From: Stomoxys calcitrans
Taxonomy: Eukaryota; Arthropoda; Insecta; Diptera; Muscidae
DNA length: 64,000 nt
NCBI RefSeq assembly: GCF_963082655.1
Contig: NC_081554.1
Span: 61,831,820 to 61,895,819 of the forward strand
Direction of reading: 5' to 3'
Positions 34,298 through 44,579 of this stretch are shown in pieces. Below the pieces are notes generated by a model, which saw nothing but the letters and a program-made list of their open reading frames with translations, did not search any database and was not told the origin of the DNA. The stretch's first letter is position 1; each line of letters opens with the position of its first letter. Made by a program: the position numbers and the translations under genes.

Positions 34298-34738
34298 CTA
34301 GTCTCGCAAGATTGTCCGCTTTAGAATTTCCTGGAATATCTCTGTGGTCGGGACCCAGAACAGATGAATTTTGAACTGTTCAGAGATCTCGTTGAGAGAT
34401 CTGCGATAGTCGAGGACAGTTTTTGTGTTCAGAAATACGTTCTCCAGGGATTTAATGGCTGTCTGGCTGTCTGAGAAGATATTTATGCCAGTCGTCGTTA
34501 TGACATTATATCTTAGCCATTCCACCACTTCCTTAATTGCAAGGATATCTGCTTTATCTTTAGAGTACACCCCAAAGCCCACCTGGTCGTTTAGTTTGGA
34601 ACCATCCGTATTGAAGTCTATATAACTTTTGTTACCAGGGTTATAGTAATTCCAATCGGTTTTATCAGGAATAGTGGTAGAGTAATTTTGTGTCAAAAAT
34701 GGGCTCAGGTAGGGTGTGTTTTTCACTGCCTGGAACAT
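34298..34738 (-). pseudogene. LINE A RNase H domain
   Basis: RNase H degrades the RNA strand of the cDNA hybrid. Catalytic residues can be read as D in FNTDGSKLNDQVGFGVYS, E in ILAIKEVVEWL and D in IFSDSQTAIKS. The last motif (FWVP then H.D.PGN..AD) is frameshifted into FWVPTTEIFQEILKR. The N-terminal portion (TKLLYHYS/TTIPDKTDWNYYNPG) overlaps the frame ending at 34665. Confidence 0.8.
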
Positions 34739-35099
34739 CAGATATTATATTAGGGTTACCACAGTGTCCATAGCCGCCACATGACCAATGAGAAAGCTCC
34801 CTTAACCTCACGGCAGTGGTCGCTGCAATGTGTGCAGCCACAATGTCCAGAGGCATAAGATGTAGCATTAAATTCAGTGCACCAGCTGTTGTCGTCCTCA
34901 GTGCGGCTGTGATGCACAAACAAGCCATCCTTTGGATCCGGCGAAGTATTGAGCAGTAGATGGATTTTTGAAGCGCCGTCCACCAGACCACAACACCATA
35001 TAGCATAATAGGTCTGACAACTGCAGTATATACCTTATGCATGGCAAGCGGTCTAAATCCCAAATTTTCCAATGGCTCTCTTGCAGGTGTATAGGGCAA
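34665..35099 (-). pseudogene. LINE A RT C-terminal thumb region
   Basis: It carries MHKVYTAVVRPIMLYGVVVW, LRRIQRMACLCITAALRTT and MPLDIVAAHIAATTAVRLRE. The motif Y....RP...YG..VW and the following Q...L..I..A.RTT are typical of the region between RT fingers/palm and RNase H. It is displaced by a frameshift from the RT palm frame at 35053-35619. Confidence 0.75.
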
Positions 35100-35619
35100 G
35101 AGTGACCTTTCTTGCCCTTTCCAAAATGTTGGATTTGAAGTTCAATTTCCTGTCCAGCAATACACCCAGATATTTTGCGCTTTCTGTAAATGGAACATTT
35201 TCTCCACACAAGGAGACAGGTTGCATTGTAGGCAACTTGTATCTCCTACTGAAAAGAACAACTTCTGTCTTGCACGGATTTATACCCAGACCAATTTCGG
35301 TAGCCCACTTTGCTGTTGCACATAGAGCTTCCTGAAATATATCTCTTTGAGTGCTGGAAAACTTTCCCCTAACCACAATTGCCACGTCATCAGCATAGGC
35401 GACCACTTTTATGCCTTTTTCTTCCAGAGACAATAATATATTGTTAAAGGCTTTATTCCAAAGTAGAGGAGACAATACCCCCCCTTGAGGAGTTCCTCTG
35501 CTGACCCATCTTTTTAGATCCACAGATCCCAAGCCTGCCGCAATGCATCTTTTCGTAAGTAAGTTATTAATAAACATTCTTACGGTAGAGTTAATGCCTT
35601 GAAACTCCAACTCCTTCAT
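35053..35619 (-). pseudogene. LINE A reverse transcriptase palm
   Basis: 188 residues with the RT boxes in order: RWVSRGTPQGGVLSPLLWN, GIKVVAYADDVAIVVRGKF (catalytic YADD), LGINPCKTEVVLFSRR and KYLGVLLDRKLNF. The first catalytic box (DIEGAF) is upstream at about 35650 in another reading of the same strand. This is the only LINE copy in the window that keeps YADD. It lacks the endonuclease and ORF1, so it is dead on arrival. Confidence 0.85.
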
Positions 35620-35825
35620 GATTGACGTCGGTCTTACGTTATTGAAAGCACCTTCAATGTCAAGAAGACACCCTCTATGTAGCCTTTACTATGTGCATGC
35701 TGCACTTTATGCTGCCTTTACTATGTGCATGCTGCTGCCGCGACAGGCGATCTTTGGGGATCTTTGCCCTAAGATATGTTTATATCAACCTCTCAAGAGT
35801 AAGGTAGGTAAATGGATAGCCATCG

Positions 35826-35918
35826 CTGAAAATATTTCTGGTGTTCACGCCGGGATTTGAACCCAGGCGATAGGCGTCATAGGCAGACATGCTAAACTCT
35901 GCACCACGGTGGCCTCCA
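35826..35918 (-). mobile_element. SINE family S1, tRNA head only
   Basis: About 90 bp of antisense head: GGAGGCCACCGTGGTGCAG, B box GGGTTCAAATCCCGG. Confidence 0.75.
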
Positions 35919-36469
35919 CATCTATGGAAAGGACAAATCTACAAATATCATGACCTAGTTGGTTACATAGAAGACTATCAAGGAATTATGTAACATGCCA
36001 TATAACAATGTAGTCTGTCATGGTCTTAATTCCCTAATCTAATGAGGCACAACATTCATGGCGAGCAGCAACATTTAATTTGTAGCAAGGCTACTTCTAC
36101 CAAAAGCAGACAGACATGGCAACATATCCAACATGAGCTTTATTTAACTTTTAATGAGTGTCAAGTACACCACTATTCGCTTTTATCCAATTTAAACTAC
36201 AAACATCGACACGCTGCTAAATGAAAGTTCTCAACTGCAAGAAAGTTTTTTAATTGAACGCTCAAGTGAAATGTAAAAAAACCCCATTGCGAGGTAATAA
36301 TGAATGTTTCCTTGGAAATATGTTTGCCTTTTGATATGAAAGAATGAGAATGGTGAAAAGGCTAAACTCACATATACCATAGTTTGGCATAGAACAAAAA
36401 TAAAATCTAATAAAAGTAAACCATGATATTTAAGTTTGTGGTGATTGGTTGACCAAACATTCAATTCCA
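35919..36469. other. unique AT-rich DNA, no gene seen
   Basis: There is no domain-bearing frame and no recognisable repeat terminus. Confidence 0.4.
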
Positions 36470-37040
36470 CAGGTCCCTAGATGGAATCTGCTCTACTTTA
36501 CAATTCATATCACTTTGTCTCAACACCCAGATCAATGTAGATTCGAACGTAACAAAATCATCCCCTCGGATTTTTAGGTGCCTGAGTAGAACAACAGCCG
36601 ACATGGGATAACGGTAGGGTCCACACGGTCTGGAACTTTGGCCTCCGACTTGTGTGGTGTTCATCGTTATCATGGGAAGATTAGCTAAAAGCTATCGGGC
36701 GCGTCCACAGGTTGCGAATAGTTGAAAACTTCGTATTATGTAGAGTTGCTACAAATGCAGCAGCGGGCAGTCCGCGATTTTGAGAAGAGAGTCTCAGTGA
36801 GGGGTCAGGTAGCACCAATTCTTACCCAAATACTGAGTGCCAATTATACTCGAAATGACAAAAAGAGTAATTGGCGTCTTCAAATAACCAAAGGCCAAAA
36901 TCAGCGACTGTTCCTAGGTGACGGGCGGCTGGATGCGAGAATCGGGCCCTGGAACAAGCTGCTCGCGACACCAAGGGATTCATATGCGATCTTATATAAC
37001 CCATGCGGTTGGGGCGCTGGACCTATAGCCCATCCCGGGA
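36470..37040 (+). repeat. non-coding dispersed repeat R, copy 1
   Basis: It shares TGTGTGGTGTTC, GCGTCCACAGGTTGCG, GCGGGCAGTCCGCG and CAAATACTGAGTGCC with 52040-52400, and in antisense with 41844-42235 and 50760-51150. A 107-codon frame (36722-37045) runs through it but is not conserved in the other copies. The class is unknown; it may be a LINE 3' UTR or a long SINE. Confidence 0.6.
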
Positions 37041-37300
37041 AATAATAAGGATAACCCTGAGAAAAAAAAGAATACACAGAAAAAAATAGCTCTTAGAAAA
37101 AACCAACTACCAAATTTTTATGTGAAACTTTAAATTCTCAACGAATTTTAGGATTGAATCGAAGACATTATTTGTCGAAGTACGTCAGTAAGCATCTACA
37201 AGAGACTTGACAGACAAAATAATTAAAATTTTGTTGACTTTCAATAAATTCTTAAGTTGAGGTAGTTGTTCATGCCATTCAAGATTTGTGGTTTTTACCT
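37041..37300. other. unique AT-rich DNA
   Basis: Nothing recognisable. Confidence 0.4.
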
Positions 37301-38760
37301 TTTTATACCCTCCACCATAGGATGGGAGGTATACTAATTTCGTCATTCTGTTTGTAACTACTCGAAATATTCATCTGAGACCCCATAAAGTATATATATT
37401 CTTGTTCGTCGCGAAATTTTATCTCGATCTAGCCATGTCCGTCCGTCCGTCTGTCTGTCGAAAGCACGCTAACTTCCGAAAGAGTAAAGCTAGCCGCTTG
37501 AAATTTTGCACAAATACTTCTTATTAGTGTAGGTCGGTTGGTATTGTAAATGGGCCATATCGGTCCATGTTTTGATATAGCTGCCATATAAACCGATCTT
37601 GGGTCTTGACTTCTTGAACCTCTAAAAGGCGCAAATCTTATCCGATTGGAATGAAATTTTGCATAACGTGTTTTGTTATGATATCCAACAATTGTGCTAA
37701 GTATGCTTTAAATCGGTCCATAACCTGATATAGCTGCCATATAAACCGATCTTGGGTCTTGACTTCTTGAGCCTCTAGAGTGCGCAATTCTTATCCGATT
37801 TGAATGAAATTTTGCACGACGTGTTTTGCTATGATATCCAACAATTGTGCTAAGTATGGATTAAATCGGTCCATAACCTGATATAGCTGCCATATAAACC
37901 GATCTTGGGTCTTGACTTCTTGAGCCTCTAGATTGCGCAATTCTTATCCGATTTGAATGAAATTTTGCACGACGTGTTTTGTTATGATATCCAACAATTG
38001 TGCCAAGTATGGTTCAAATCGGTTCATAATCTGGTATAGCTGTCATATAAACCGATCTTGGGTCTTGACTTCTTGAGCCTCTAGAAGGCGCAATTATCGT
38101 CCGATTGAACTAAAATTTTGCACGTAGTGTTTTGGTATTACTTTCAACAACTGTGCTATGTATGATTCAAATCGGTTCATAATCTGGTATAGCTGCCATA
38201 TAAACCGATCTTGGATCTTGACTTCTTGAGCCAAGTGATGGCCCAATTCTCATCCGATTTGACTGAAATTTTGCATGAGGTGTTTTGTTATGACTTCCAA
38301 TAACTGTGCTAAGTATGGCGTAAATCGATATAGAACCTGATATAGCTGCCATATAAACCGATCTGGGATCTTGACTTCTCGAACCTCTAGAGAGCGCAAT
38401 TCTCATCCGATTTGGCTGAAATTTTGTACAAGGCCTTCTCTCATGACCTTCAACATACGTGTCTAGTATGGTCTGAATCGATCAATAGCTTGATACAGCT
38501 CCCATATAAAACTATCTCCCGATTTTGCTTCTTGAGCCCTTACAAGGCGCAATTCTTATCCGAATGAACTGAAATATTACACAATGACTTCTACAATGTC
38601 AATCAGCATTCAATTATGGTCCGAATCGGACTATAACTTGATATAGCTCCAATAGGATAACAGTTCTTATTCAATATTCTATGTTTGTATGACAAATGCG
38701 ATCAATGGTGGAGGGTATATAAGATTCGGCCCGGTCGAACTTAGCACGCTCTTACTTGTT
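37301..38760 (+). mobile_element. DINE-1/Helentron-like element, complete, reference copy
   Basis: It runs from TTTTATACCCTCCACCATAG to CGGCCCGGTCGAACTTAGC and CTCTTACTTGTT. The leader has TATATATTCTTGTTCG, GTCCGTCCGTCTGTCTG and CGAAAGCACGCTAAC. Five to six units follow with a 153-bp period (GATATAGCTGCC at 37574, 37727 and 37880). Minus-strand frames through the array are repeat artefacts. Confidence 0.85.
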
Positions 38761-39164
38761 TTAATTTAATTAATTGATACACCTATTACTGTGCAGCAGT
38801 ACTTATTGATATATTTCATCATAAAGAAGATGATGTCGGTAGGCTAGAGGACGCGTGCAAAACAACTAAACATAGGATCATGAGTTCAATACTCTGCGCA
38901 CCAAAATTAGTTTTTAAGGTTAATAGTAGAGAGTGACAAAGGAAAACCCATGAGCAGCAGTAAAACGAACGAGACAAAGCAGCGCGAACCGAACAAAGAA
39001 AACAAACTCGAAGCAAAGCACATGCATTGGTTGGTTAGATGGTTTTTGCCTTGCTTATGGGTGTATTGTTGTTGTTATATGTTGGCTTGCAAAGAGTGCC
39101 TTTCAACAACAAATTTGTATTATGGGTCGTTGAGATTCAAAATAAACAAGCAAAACTTAAAGCT
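38761..39164. other. unique DNA, no gene supported
   Basis: A plus frame (38950-39231) starts here but runs into the DINE array at 39165. No splice or domain evidence supports it. Confidence 0.4.
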
Positions 39165-41470
39165 TCTTGGAACCAAAGAACCAAAGGATAATCAAAAACC
39201 CGGTTTATATGGGAGCTATTTGGGGTTATAGACTGATTTGGGCCGTACTTGGCACAGTTGTTGGAAGTCGCAACAGCACACCGCATGCAAAATTTCAGCC
39301 AAATCGGACAAAAATTGCGGCTTGTAAAGACTCAAGAATTCAAATTGGCAGATCGGTTTATATTGGAGCTATATCAGGTTATAGACCGATTTAAACTGTA
39401 CTTAAAACAGTTGTTGGAAGTAATAACAGAACACTGTCTGCAAATTTTAAGCCAAATCGGAAGAAATTGCGGTTTGTAAGGGTTCAAGAAGTCAATTTGG
39501 GAAATGGGTTTAAATGGGAGCTATATCAGGAAGTCATAACAGAAAACGGCATGCAAAATTTCGGCCAAATCAGACAAAATTTGCGGCTTGTAAGGGATCA
39601 AGAAGTCAAATCGGTAGATCGCTTTAAATGGGAGCTGTATCAGGCTATAGACCGATTCAAACCATATTTGACACGTATGTTGAAGGTCATGCGAGAAGCC
39701 TTTGTACAAGGCGAGCCGCATTGCGACACCTCTTTGGAGAGAAGTTTTACATGACATAGTACCTCACAAATGCCGCCAGCATTAGGAGGGGAGAACCACC
39801 GCTGAAAATTTTTTCTATTGGTCTCGCCAGGATTCGAAGCCAGGTGTTCAGCGTCATAGGCAGTCATGCTAACCTCTGCTCTACGGTGGCCTTTAGGGAG
39901 CTATATCAGGTAATAGACCGATTTTGAACCCTAATTGGGGCTTGTAAGGACTCAAAAATTCAAATCGGCAGATCGGTTTATATGGGAACTTTATCATTTT
40001 ATACACAGATTTGGACCGTTCTTGGCACAGTTGTTGGAATTCGCAACAGAACACCGCATGCACAATTTCAGCCAAATCGGACAAAAATTGTGGCTTTCAG
40101 GGGCTCAAGAATTCAAATCGGGAGATCGGTTTCTATGGCAGCTATATAAGATTATGAACCGATTCAGACCATATTTGGCACAGTTGTTAAAAGTCATAAC
40201 GAAACACTGCATGCAAATTTTAAGCCAAAATGGACAATAATTGTGGCTATAAAAAATAAAGTGGCTTCCAGGGGCTCAAGAAGTCAAATAGGGAGATCGG
40301 TTTATATGGGAGTTCTATCAGGTTATGGACCGATTTGGACCATACTTGGCACTGTAATTGGAAGTCGTAACATAACCACTATCATCGAAATTTTAGCCAA
40401 ATCGGACAAAAATTGTGGCTTTCAGAGGCTCTACAAGTCAAATCGGGAGATCGGTTCATATCGGAGCTAGATTTGGTTATAGACCGATTTGGACAGTTCT
40501 TGGAAGTCGTAACAGAACACCACATGCAAAGTTTTAGCCAAATCGGACAAAAAATGTGGCTTCCAGGGGCTCAAGAAGTCAAATCGGGAGATCGGTTTAT
40601 ATGGCAGCTATATTAGAATATGAACCGATTTGGACCGTACTTGCCACAGATGTTGAAAATCTTAACAGAACACTACATGACAAAATTTCGGCTTCCAGGG
40701 GCTCAAGAAATCAAATCGGGAGATCGGTTTATATGAGAGCTCTATCATGTTATAGACCGAATTGGACCGTACTTGAAACAGTAGTTGGAAGTCATAACAG
40801 AACACTATCTGTAAAATTTTAAGCCAAATCGGACAATAGTTACGGCTTCAAGGTGTCAAATCGGGAGATCGGTTTATATGAGGGTTCTATCTGATTGGGG
40901 ATCGATTTGGACCGTACTTTACAGAGTTGTTGGAAGTTATAACAGAACACTATTTAAGCTTAATCGGACAAAAATTACGGCTTCCAGAGGCTCAAGAAGT
41001 CTAATCCTGGGGCTCAAGAAATCAAATCGGGTTTATATGAGAGCTCTATCATGTTATGGGCCGATTTGGACCGTACTTGAAACCGTAGTTGGAAGTCATA
41101 ACAGAACACTGTCTGTAAAATTTTAAGCCAAATCGGACAATAATTACGGCTTCAAGGGGCTCAAGATGTCAAATCGGGACATCGGTTTATATGAGGGCTC
41201 TATCTGATTGGGGATCGATTTGGACCGTACTTTACGGAGTTGTTGGAAGTTATAACAGAACACTATTTAAGCTTAATCGGACAAAAATTACGGCTTCCAG
41301 AGGCTCAAGAAGTCTTATCGGGTGATCGGTTCGTATGGAAGCTATATCTGGTTATTTACCGATTTGGGCATTACATAGTACAGTTTTTGAAAGAACTATC
41401 GAAAAAGTTAAATTTATTGCAAATTTAAACAAAAATAAGCTATCCGATACTTAATGTATCCTTTAAGATA
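39165..41470 (-). mobile_element. DINE-like antisense tandem array
   Basis: More than a dozen diverged ~150-160-bp units carry CCGATTTGGACCGTACTTGG, CACAGTTGTTGGAAGTC and AGATCGGTTTATATGGGAG. It has no clear leader or hairpin end. Two ~270-bp sections (40690-40960 and 41010-41280) are nearly identical, indicating recent internal duplication. A SINE interrupts at 39709-39891. Confidence 0.7.
39709..39891 (-). mobile_element. SINE family S1, 3'-shortened
   Basis: Antisense copy from GCGAGCCGCATTGCGACACC to the head GGCCACCGTAGAGCAGAGG, inserted in the DINE array. Confidence 0.8.
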
Positions 41471-41660
41471 CATTGGGCCTGAGAGGGCGCAATTTGCATC
41501 TGATTAGGCTAACATTTTGTAATGATTTCTCATATGATTTTCAACTGACTTTATTAATCTTGGTTTTATTTGGTCTGTGCATTAATATTGCTTCTATATA
41601 AATCGATCTCCAAATTTTTACTTCTCATTTTCGTTTGAAATAAAGTTGATGGGACATTAA

Positions 41661-41745
41661 CGATAGTTAATCGATTAATCGATACTATCGACATTAACGA
41701 TAGTATCGATACTATCGATATTTATTATTAAAATATCGAAAATAC
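41661..41745. repeat. CGATA-rich dispersed repeat, copy 2
   Basis: It has nested ATCGAT/CGATAG motifs and an imperfect palindrome (GTATCGATACTATCGAT). It is related in reverse orientation to 11335-11400. Confidence 0.6.
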
Positions 41746-42590
41746 CAGCGGATTGATCAAAGCTAGACGACAGAGTGGGCCTGGGGGTTTATATTGAAAA
41801 CCCCGGGACTGACATCTGCTTTAGACTGCCATAATACGGAATGCGTAAGGTGGTTGCTGTTGTTGTAGCCACTTTTTCTTGTGGAGGTGGCGATCCTCAT
41901 CAATATCCTGTAGGTGAGCAAGTTCGTTTCGATCCAAAGGACCGATCGCCGCTGGAACAGAGGGCCATTGGTTATTTAAATACGCCAATAACACCCTTGT
42001 CCTATCGAGCATCATGGAAACCCGCCCGGCCTCTCATTTAAACTCTCCGCTCAATATCCACAATCGGCAACCTGTGGACTGCTGCGGTTAGCGGAGCTAC
42101 TTAGCCGGGTACCTCGCAGTTAAGCTTCTCGTGACAGCAATTAACATCACACAGATCGGATCTCAGTGTTCCAGCCTGTGTGGTGCTCACAGCTATCCCG
42201 TCGAGTGTGAAAATCTTTAGAGACATGACGAGACGAGGCTATTACTGAAAAGAAGCAAGCAAGAGGTCAATTGATAGCATGTGTGAGGCATGCGGGGAAG
42301 AAGATGAGACGTTGGAGCATTTCCTATGTTATTGCCCGGCTTCGCGGCCAACAGACATCGGCACTTAGGTGGGGACATTATATTGGGCATTAACCAACTA
42401 AGGGCGGTGGTATGGAAACAAATAGGAATTTTGTAAGCAGCACGGAATTCCTGGCTTAAATTTTCTTTTACGAGCTTACTTTCTAGTATTTAGAGGGTAC
42501 AACAAGCCGATTACTAGCATAGATGTATGTCCATAGTGGCTTGGGGGGATTCATATTCGCACCCTCCTTTCAACCTAACCTAACCTAAAA
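41746..42590 (+). mobile_element. LINE B copy 3, RNase H scrap and 3' end, split by repeat R
   Basis: GATCAAAGCTAGACGACAGAG (RNase H start) to about 41843, then repeat R. LINE B resumes at 42240 with GCATGCGGGGAAGAAGATGAG (CEACGEEDETLEHFLC) and ends TTTCAACCTAACCTAACC. About 450 bp of the LINE is missing between the two parts. Confidence 0.75.
41844..42235 (-). repeat. non-coding dispersed repeat R, copy 2
   Basis: Antisense: AGGTGAGCAAGTTCGTTTCG, CCTATCGAGCATCATGG, CAACCTGTGGAC and CACACAGATCGGATC match 50890-51150. Confidence 0.55.
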
Positions 42591-42710
42591 CCCCGTTTAC
42601 ACTGCTCACTAAATCCGGATTTAAGGCTCTCGTCAGCTGATTTTATAAAGGGAAAACAGATGATCGAGCCATTAAATCCAGATTTAAAGAGCAGTGCAAA
42701 CGGGGTTTTA
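42586..42710. mobile_element. 125-bp palindromic MITE of unknown superfamily
   Basis: It starts TAAAACCCCGTTTACACTGC and ends with the near-perfect inverse GCAGTGCAAACGGGGTTTTA. Inner arms also pair (ATCCGGATTTAA against TTAAATCCAGAT). A partial relative lies at 42850-42925. Confidence 0.7.
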
Positions 42711-42719
42711 TCTCAAAAA

Positions 42720-42843
42720 TGTAACCAGCATACGAGGGGATAACCACCGCTGCAATTTTTTTTTCTGTTGCTATTGCCAGGATTCGAAACCAGGCGTACG
42801 CCGTCATAGGCGGGCATGCTAATCTCTGCACTACTGTGGCCTT
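42720..42843 (-). mobile_element. SINE family S1, 3'-truncated
   Basis: Antisense head and first body segment: GGCCACAGTAGTGCAGAG, B box GGTTTCGAATCC. Confidence 0.75.
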
Positions 42844-42849
42844 CGCAAC

Positions 42850-42925
42850 ATAGCACGTTTACACTGCTCATAAAAAACGGATTAATGACTCCGCTGATTT
42901 TATAAGGGGAAAACAGATTATTGAG
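42850..42925. mobile_element. partial relative of the 42586 MITE
   Basis: CGTTTACACTGCTCATAAA and GCTGATTTTATAAGGGGAAA match the left arm and middle of the MITE; the right arm is missing. Confidence 0.5.
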
Positions 42926-43098
42926 CCAACACTAGCTGTGTTCGGGAACTCAAAAATTTGTGCAAATTTGCACAAACTTTTACTTTCTACTGGGACTTTT
43001 TTGCCAGCAGAAATTTGCAACTTTGAACAGATGTTTAGTAAATGTCAGCTGTTTTATGAAAAGCAGCCGTTACATGAAAATACAAAAGCTAAAATCAA

Positions 43099-43436
43099 AA
43101 TGGATCAAAAAGGCAGAGGTAAGTTCAAAATAAATATTTTGTTTATTGGTAATTATTAAATTTGTTCATTTTTATTTACTTTTAATGAGGATTCAAGACA
43201 GCAGCAAGTGTTCAGGTATAGAAAACTCGCCAAATGAAGTTGTAATTTTTCCTCAAGTCGGTTGTTCTACATTAGAAGGTAAGTGCAAAGTTTGCGGAAT
43301 TATTTGGCAAAACTTGAAAATTTGTATCCTTCCAGATACCAAGAAAAGAGCAATGATCGATTTCCTAAGTGTTTTCATGGAATCTTCCTCAACGGAGAGC
43401 TACGATGAAACCAACACCGTTCCTTGGAGTTTGTGA
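43099..43436 (+). CDS. possible small spliced gene (hypothetical)
   Basis: I do not recognise this. ATGGATCAAAAAGGCAGAG starts at 43099 in a good fly context (ATCAAAATGG) and meets a GTAAGT donor at 43118. Joining to GGTATAGAAAACTCG after the AG at 43217 keeps the frame. A second GTAAGT at 43280 pairs with CTTCCAG at 43339 (a 60-bp intron, a multiple of three, without a stop, so it can also be retained). The last exon ends at TGA 43434. Spliced, it is about 60 residues (MDQKGRGIENSPNEVV... ending NTVPWSL). The retained form adds a CKVCG pair. Several AG dinucleotides precede the first acceptor. It could be a host microprotein, the first exons of a gene broken by TEs, or a transposon remnant. 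Confidence 0.35.
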
Positions 43437-43539
43437 AGCAGGTAAGATGCAGCCATTGGCTTAAGTGGGTCTGGCTGGCCGGTTAAACAAGTGTTGCACA
43501 GTGGGATTAAAAGAAATTAGCTGCCATTTGTAAACGGAT

Positions 43540-44145
43540 ACAGATATTTTCAATGATAACACAGTGTCCGTAGTCGCCACATGGCCAAATAGAAAGCTCC
43601 CTTAGCCTCACATCAATGATCCCAGCAATTTGTCCATCCACAAAATCCAGAATCATTAGGTGGTTAGTCCAAGGTTGCTTTATCAGCACACCAAGTGCTG
43701 CAGACAAGGGACTAGAGAACGTTGTTTCTACTTTTGTGTACGGTGATGGCATGTAAAGCAGTTGTAATCCTATGCAGCCTTCGAAATGCTTGCTGATGCT
43801 CGGCAAATGGAAATTGTTCAAAGGGAGAATTGGAAGGAGTAGTCCCTCATACGTCTTGGCTACTGATGAGAGAAGGAAGATCGGTCTGTACGACGCCTTC
43901 TTGCTCGTGTCCTTTCCAGGTTTCAGTAGCGGTTCACATACCCATCTTCCAAACATCGGGTACTAAAATAATGTTTAGGCAGATTGAGGACAGTTGTAAG
44001 GTACACGACTCCAAGCAGCGCCTTGCGCGACTTGGCGCCATGGATGACATTCATAGCTTCGTGCACGATAAATTGTGATGGCTGTCTAGCGGCACGGAGA
44101 TCACCGGTGCGACGTATGGCTCCCCTTCTAGCCTTATCACTCTGG
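43540..44145 (-). mobile_element. chimeric LINE A / LINE C fragment
   Basis: On the minus strand 43640-44145 encodes LINE C RT sequence: LLKPGKDTSKKASYRPI, LLSSVAKTYEGLLLP and HLPSISKHFEGCIGLQLLY (N-terminal RT, jockey-like KPGKD..SYRPI.LL). At about 43630 it switches without a gap to LINE A sequence (DVRLRELSIWPCGDYGHC). Either template switching or successive truncated insertions could make the join. Confidence 0.7.
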
Positions 44146-44578
44146 GGTCCGTCCGTCTGTTGTAATCACTCTACAGCCTTCAAAAATTGAGATATTGAGC
44201 TAAAATTTGGCACAGATATGTATTTTTGATGCACGCTGGTTAGACCGATCTACCGATTAAGGGTCTAAAGCCATAAAAGCTTTATTTATTACCCCTTTTC
44301 GCTGTAATTTGAATCAATGAGTAATTTTAAGCCTCCCGATATACGACCAAAATATGGTTCAGATCGGACTATACTTAGATATAGCAGTCATATAGACCAA
44401 TCTGCTGATAAAGGAACTGAAGCCCATAAAAGCTTTATGTTTTATCGACTTCGCTTAAATTTGAAACAGTGACTTATTTTAAGCCTCCCGACATTTGACC
44501 CAAATATGAGTCGGATCGGACTATATTCAGATATAGCTGCCATATGAACCAATCTCCCGATAAAGGGTCCGATCTCCC
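44145..44578 (+). mobile_element. DINE-like second-family fragment
   Basis: Units with GATATAGCTGCCATATGAACC and CCATAAAAGCTTTATG; no ends. Confidence 0.6.
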
Positions 44579-44579
44579 A

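Larger units (their letters stand above)
33740..35690 (-). mobile_element. LINE A copy 3, longest, 5'-truncated
   Basis: The minus strand holds, 5' to 3': half of the RT (from about 35690), RT C-terminus, RNase H, Cys/His region, a 3' UTR with GTGGTATCACAATGG and a tail AACCTAACCTAAC. It is the best LINE A copy in the window but has at least three frameshifts. Beyond 35690 the sequence repeats a 28-bp motif (TTTACTATGTGCATGCTGC at 35690 and 35718). Confidence 0.85.

Noticed and set aside
36722..37045. 107-codon ORF
   Set aside because: It lies in repeat R and is not open in the other copies.
37301..38760. Regularly spaced repeats suggesting a CRISPR array
   Set aside because: The units are 153 bp, contiguous and diverged, in a eukaryotic mobile element; there are no spacers.
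38830..38905. tRNA-like stretch with GAGTTCAATACTC
   Set aside because: The B box is poor, no cloverleaf could be drawn by eye and no second copy was found in the window.
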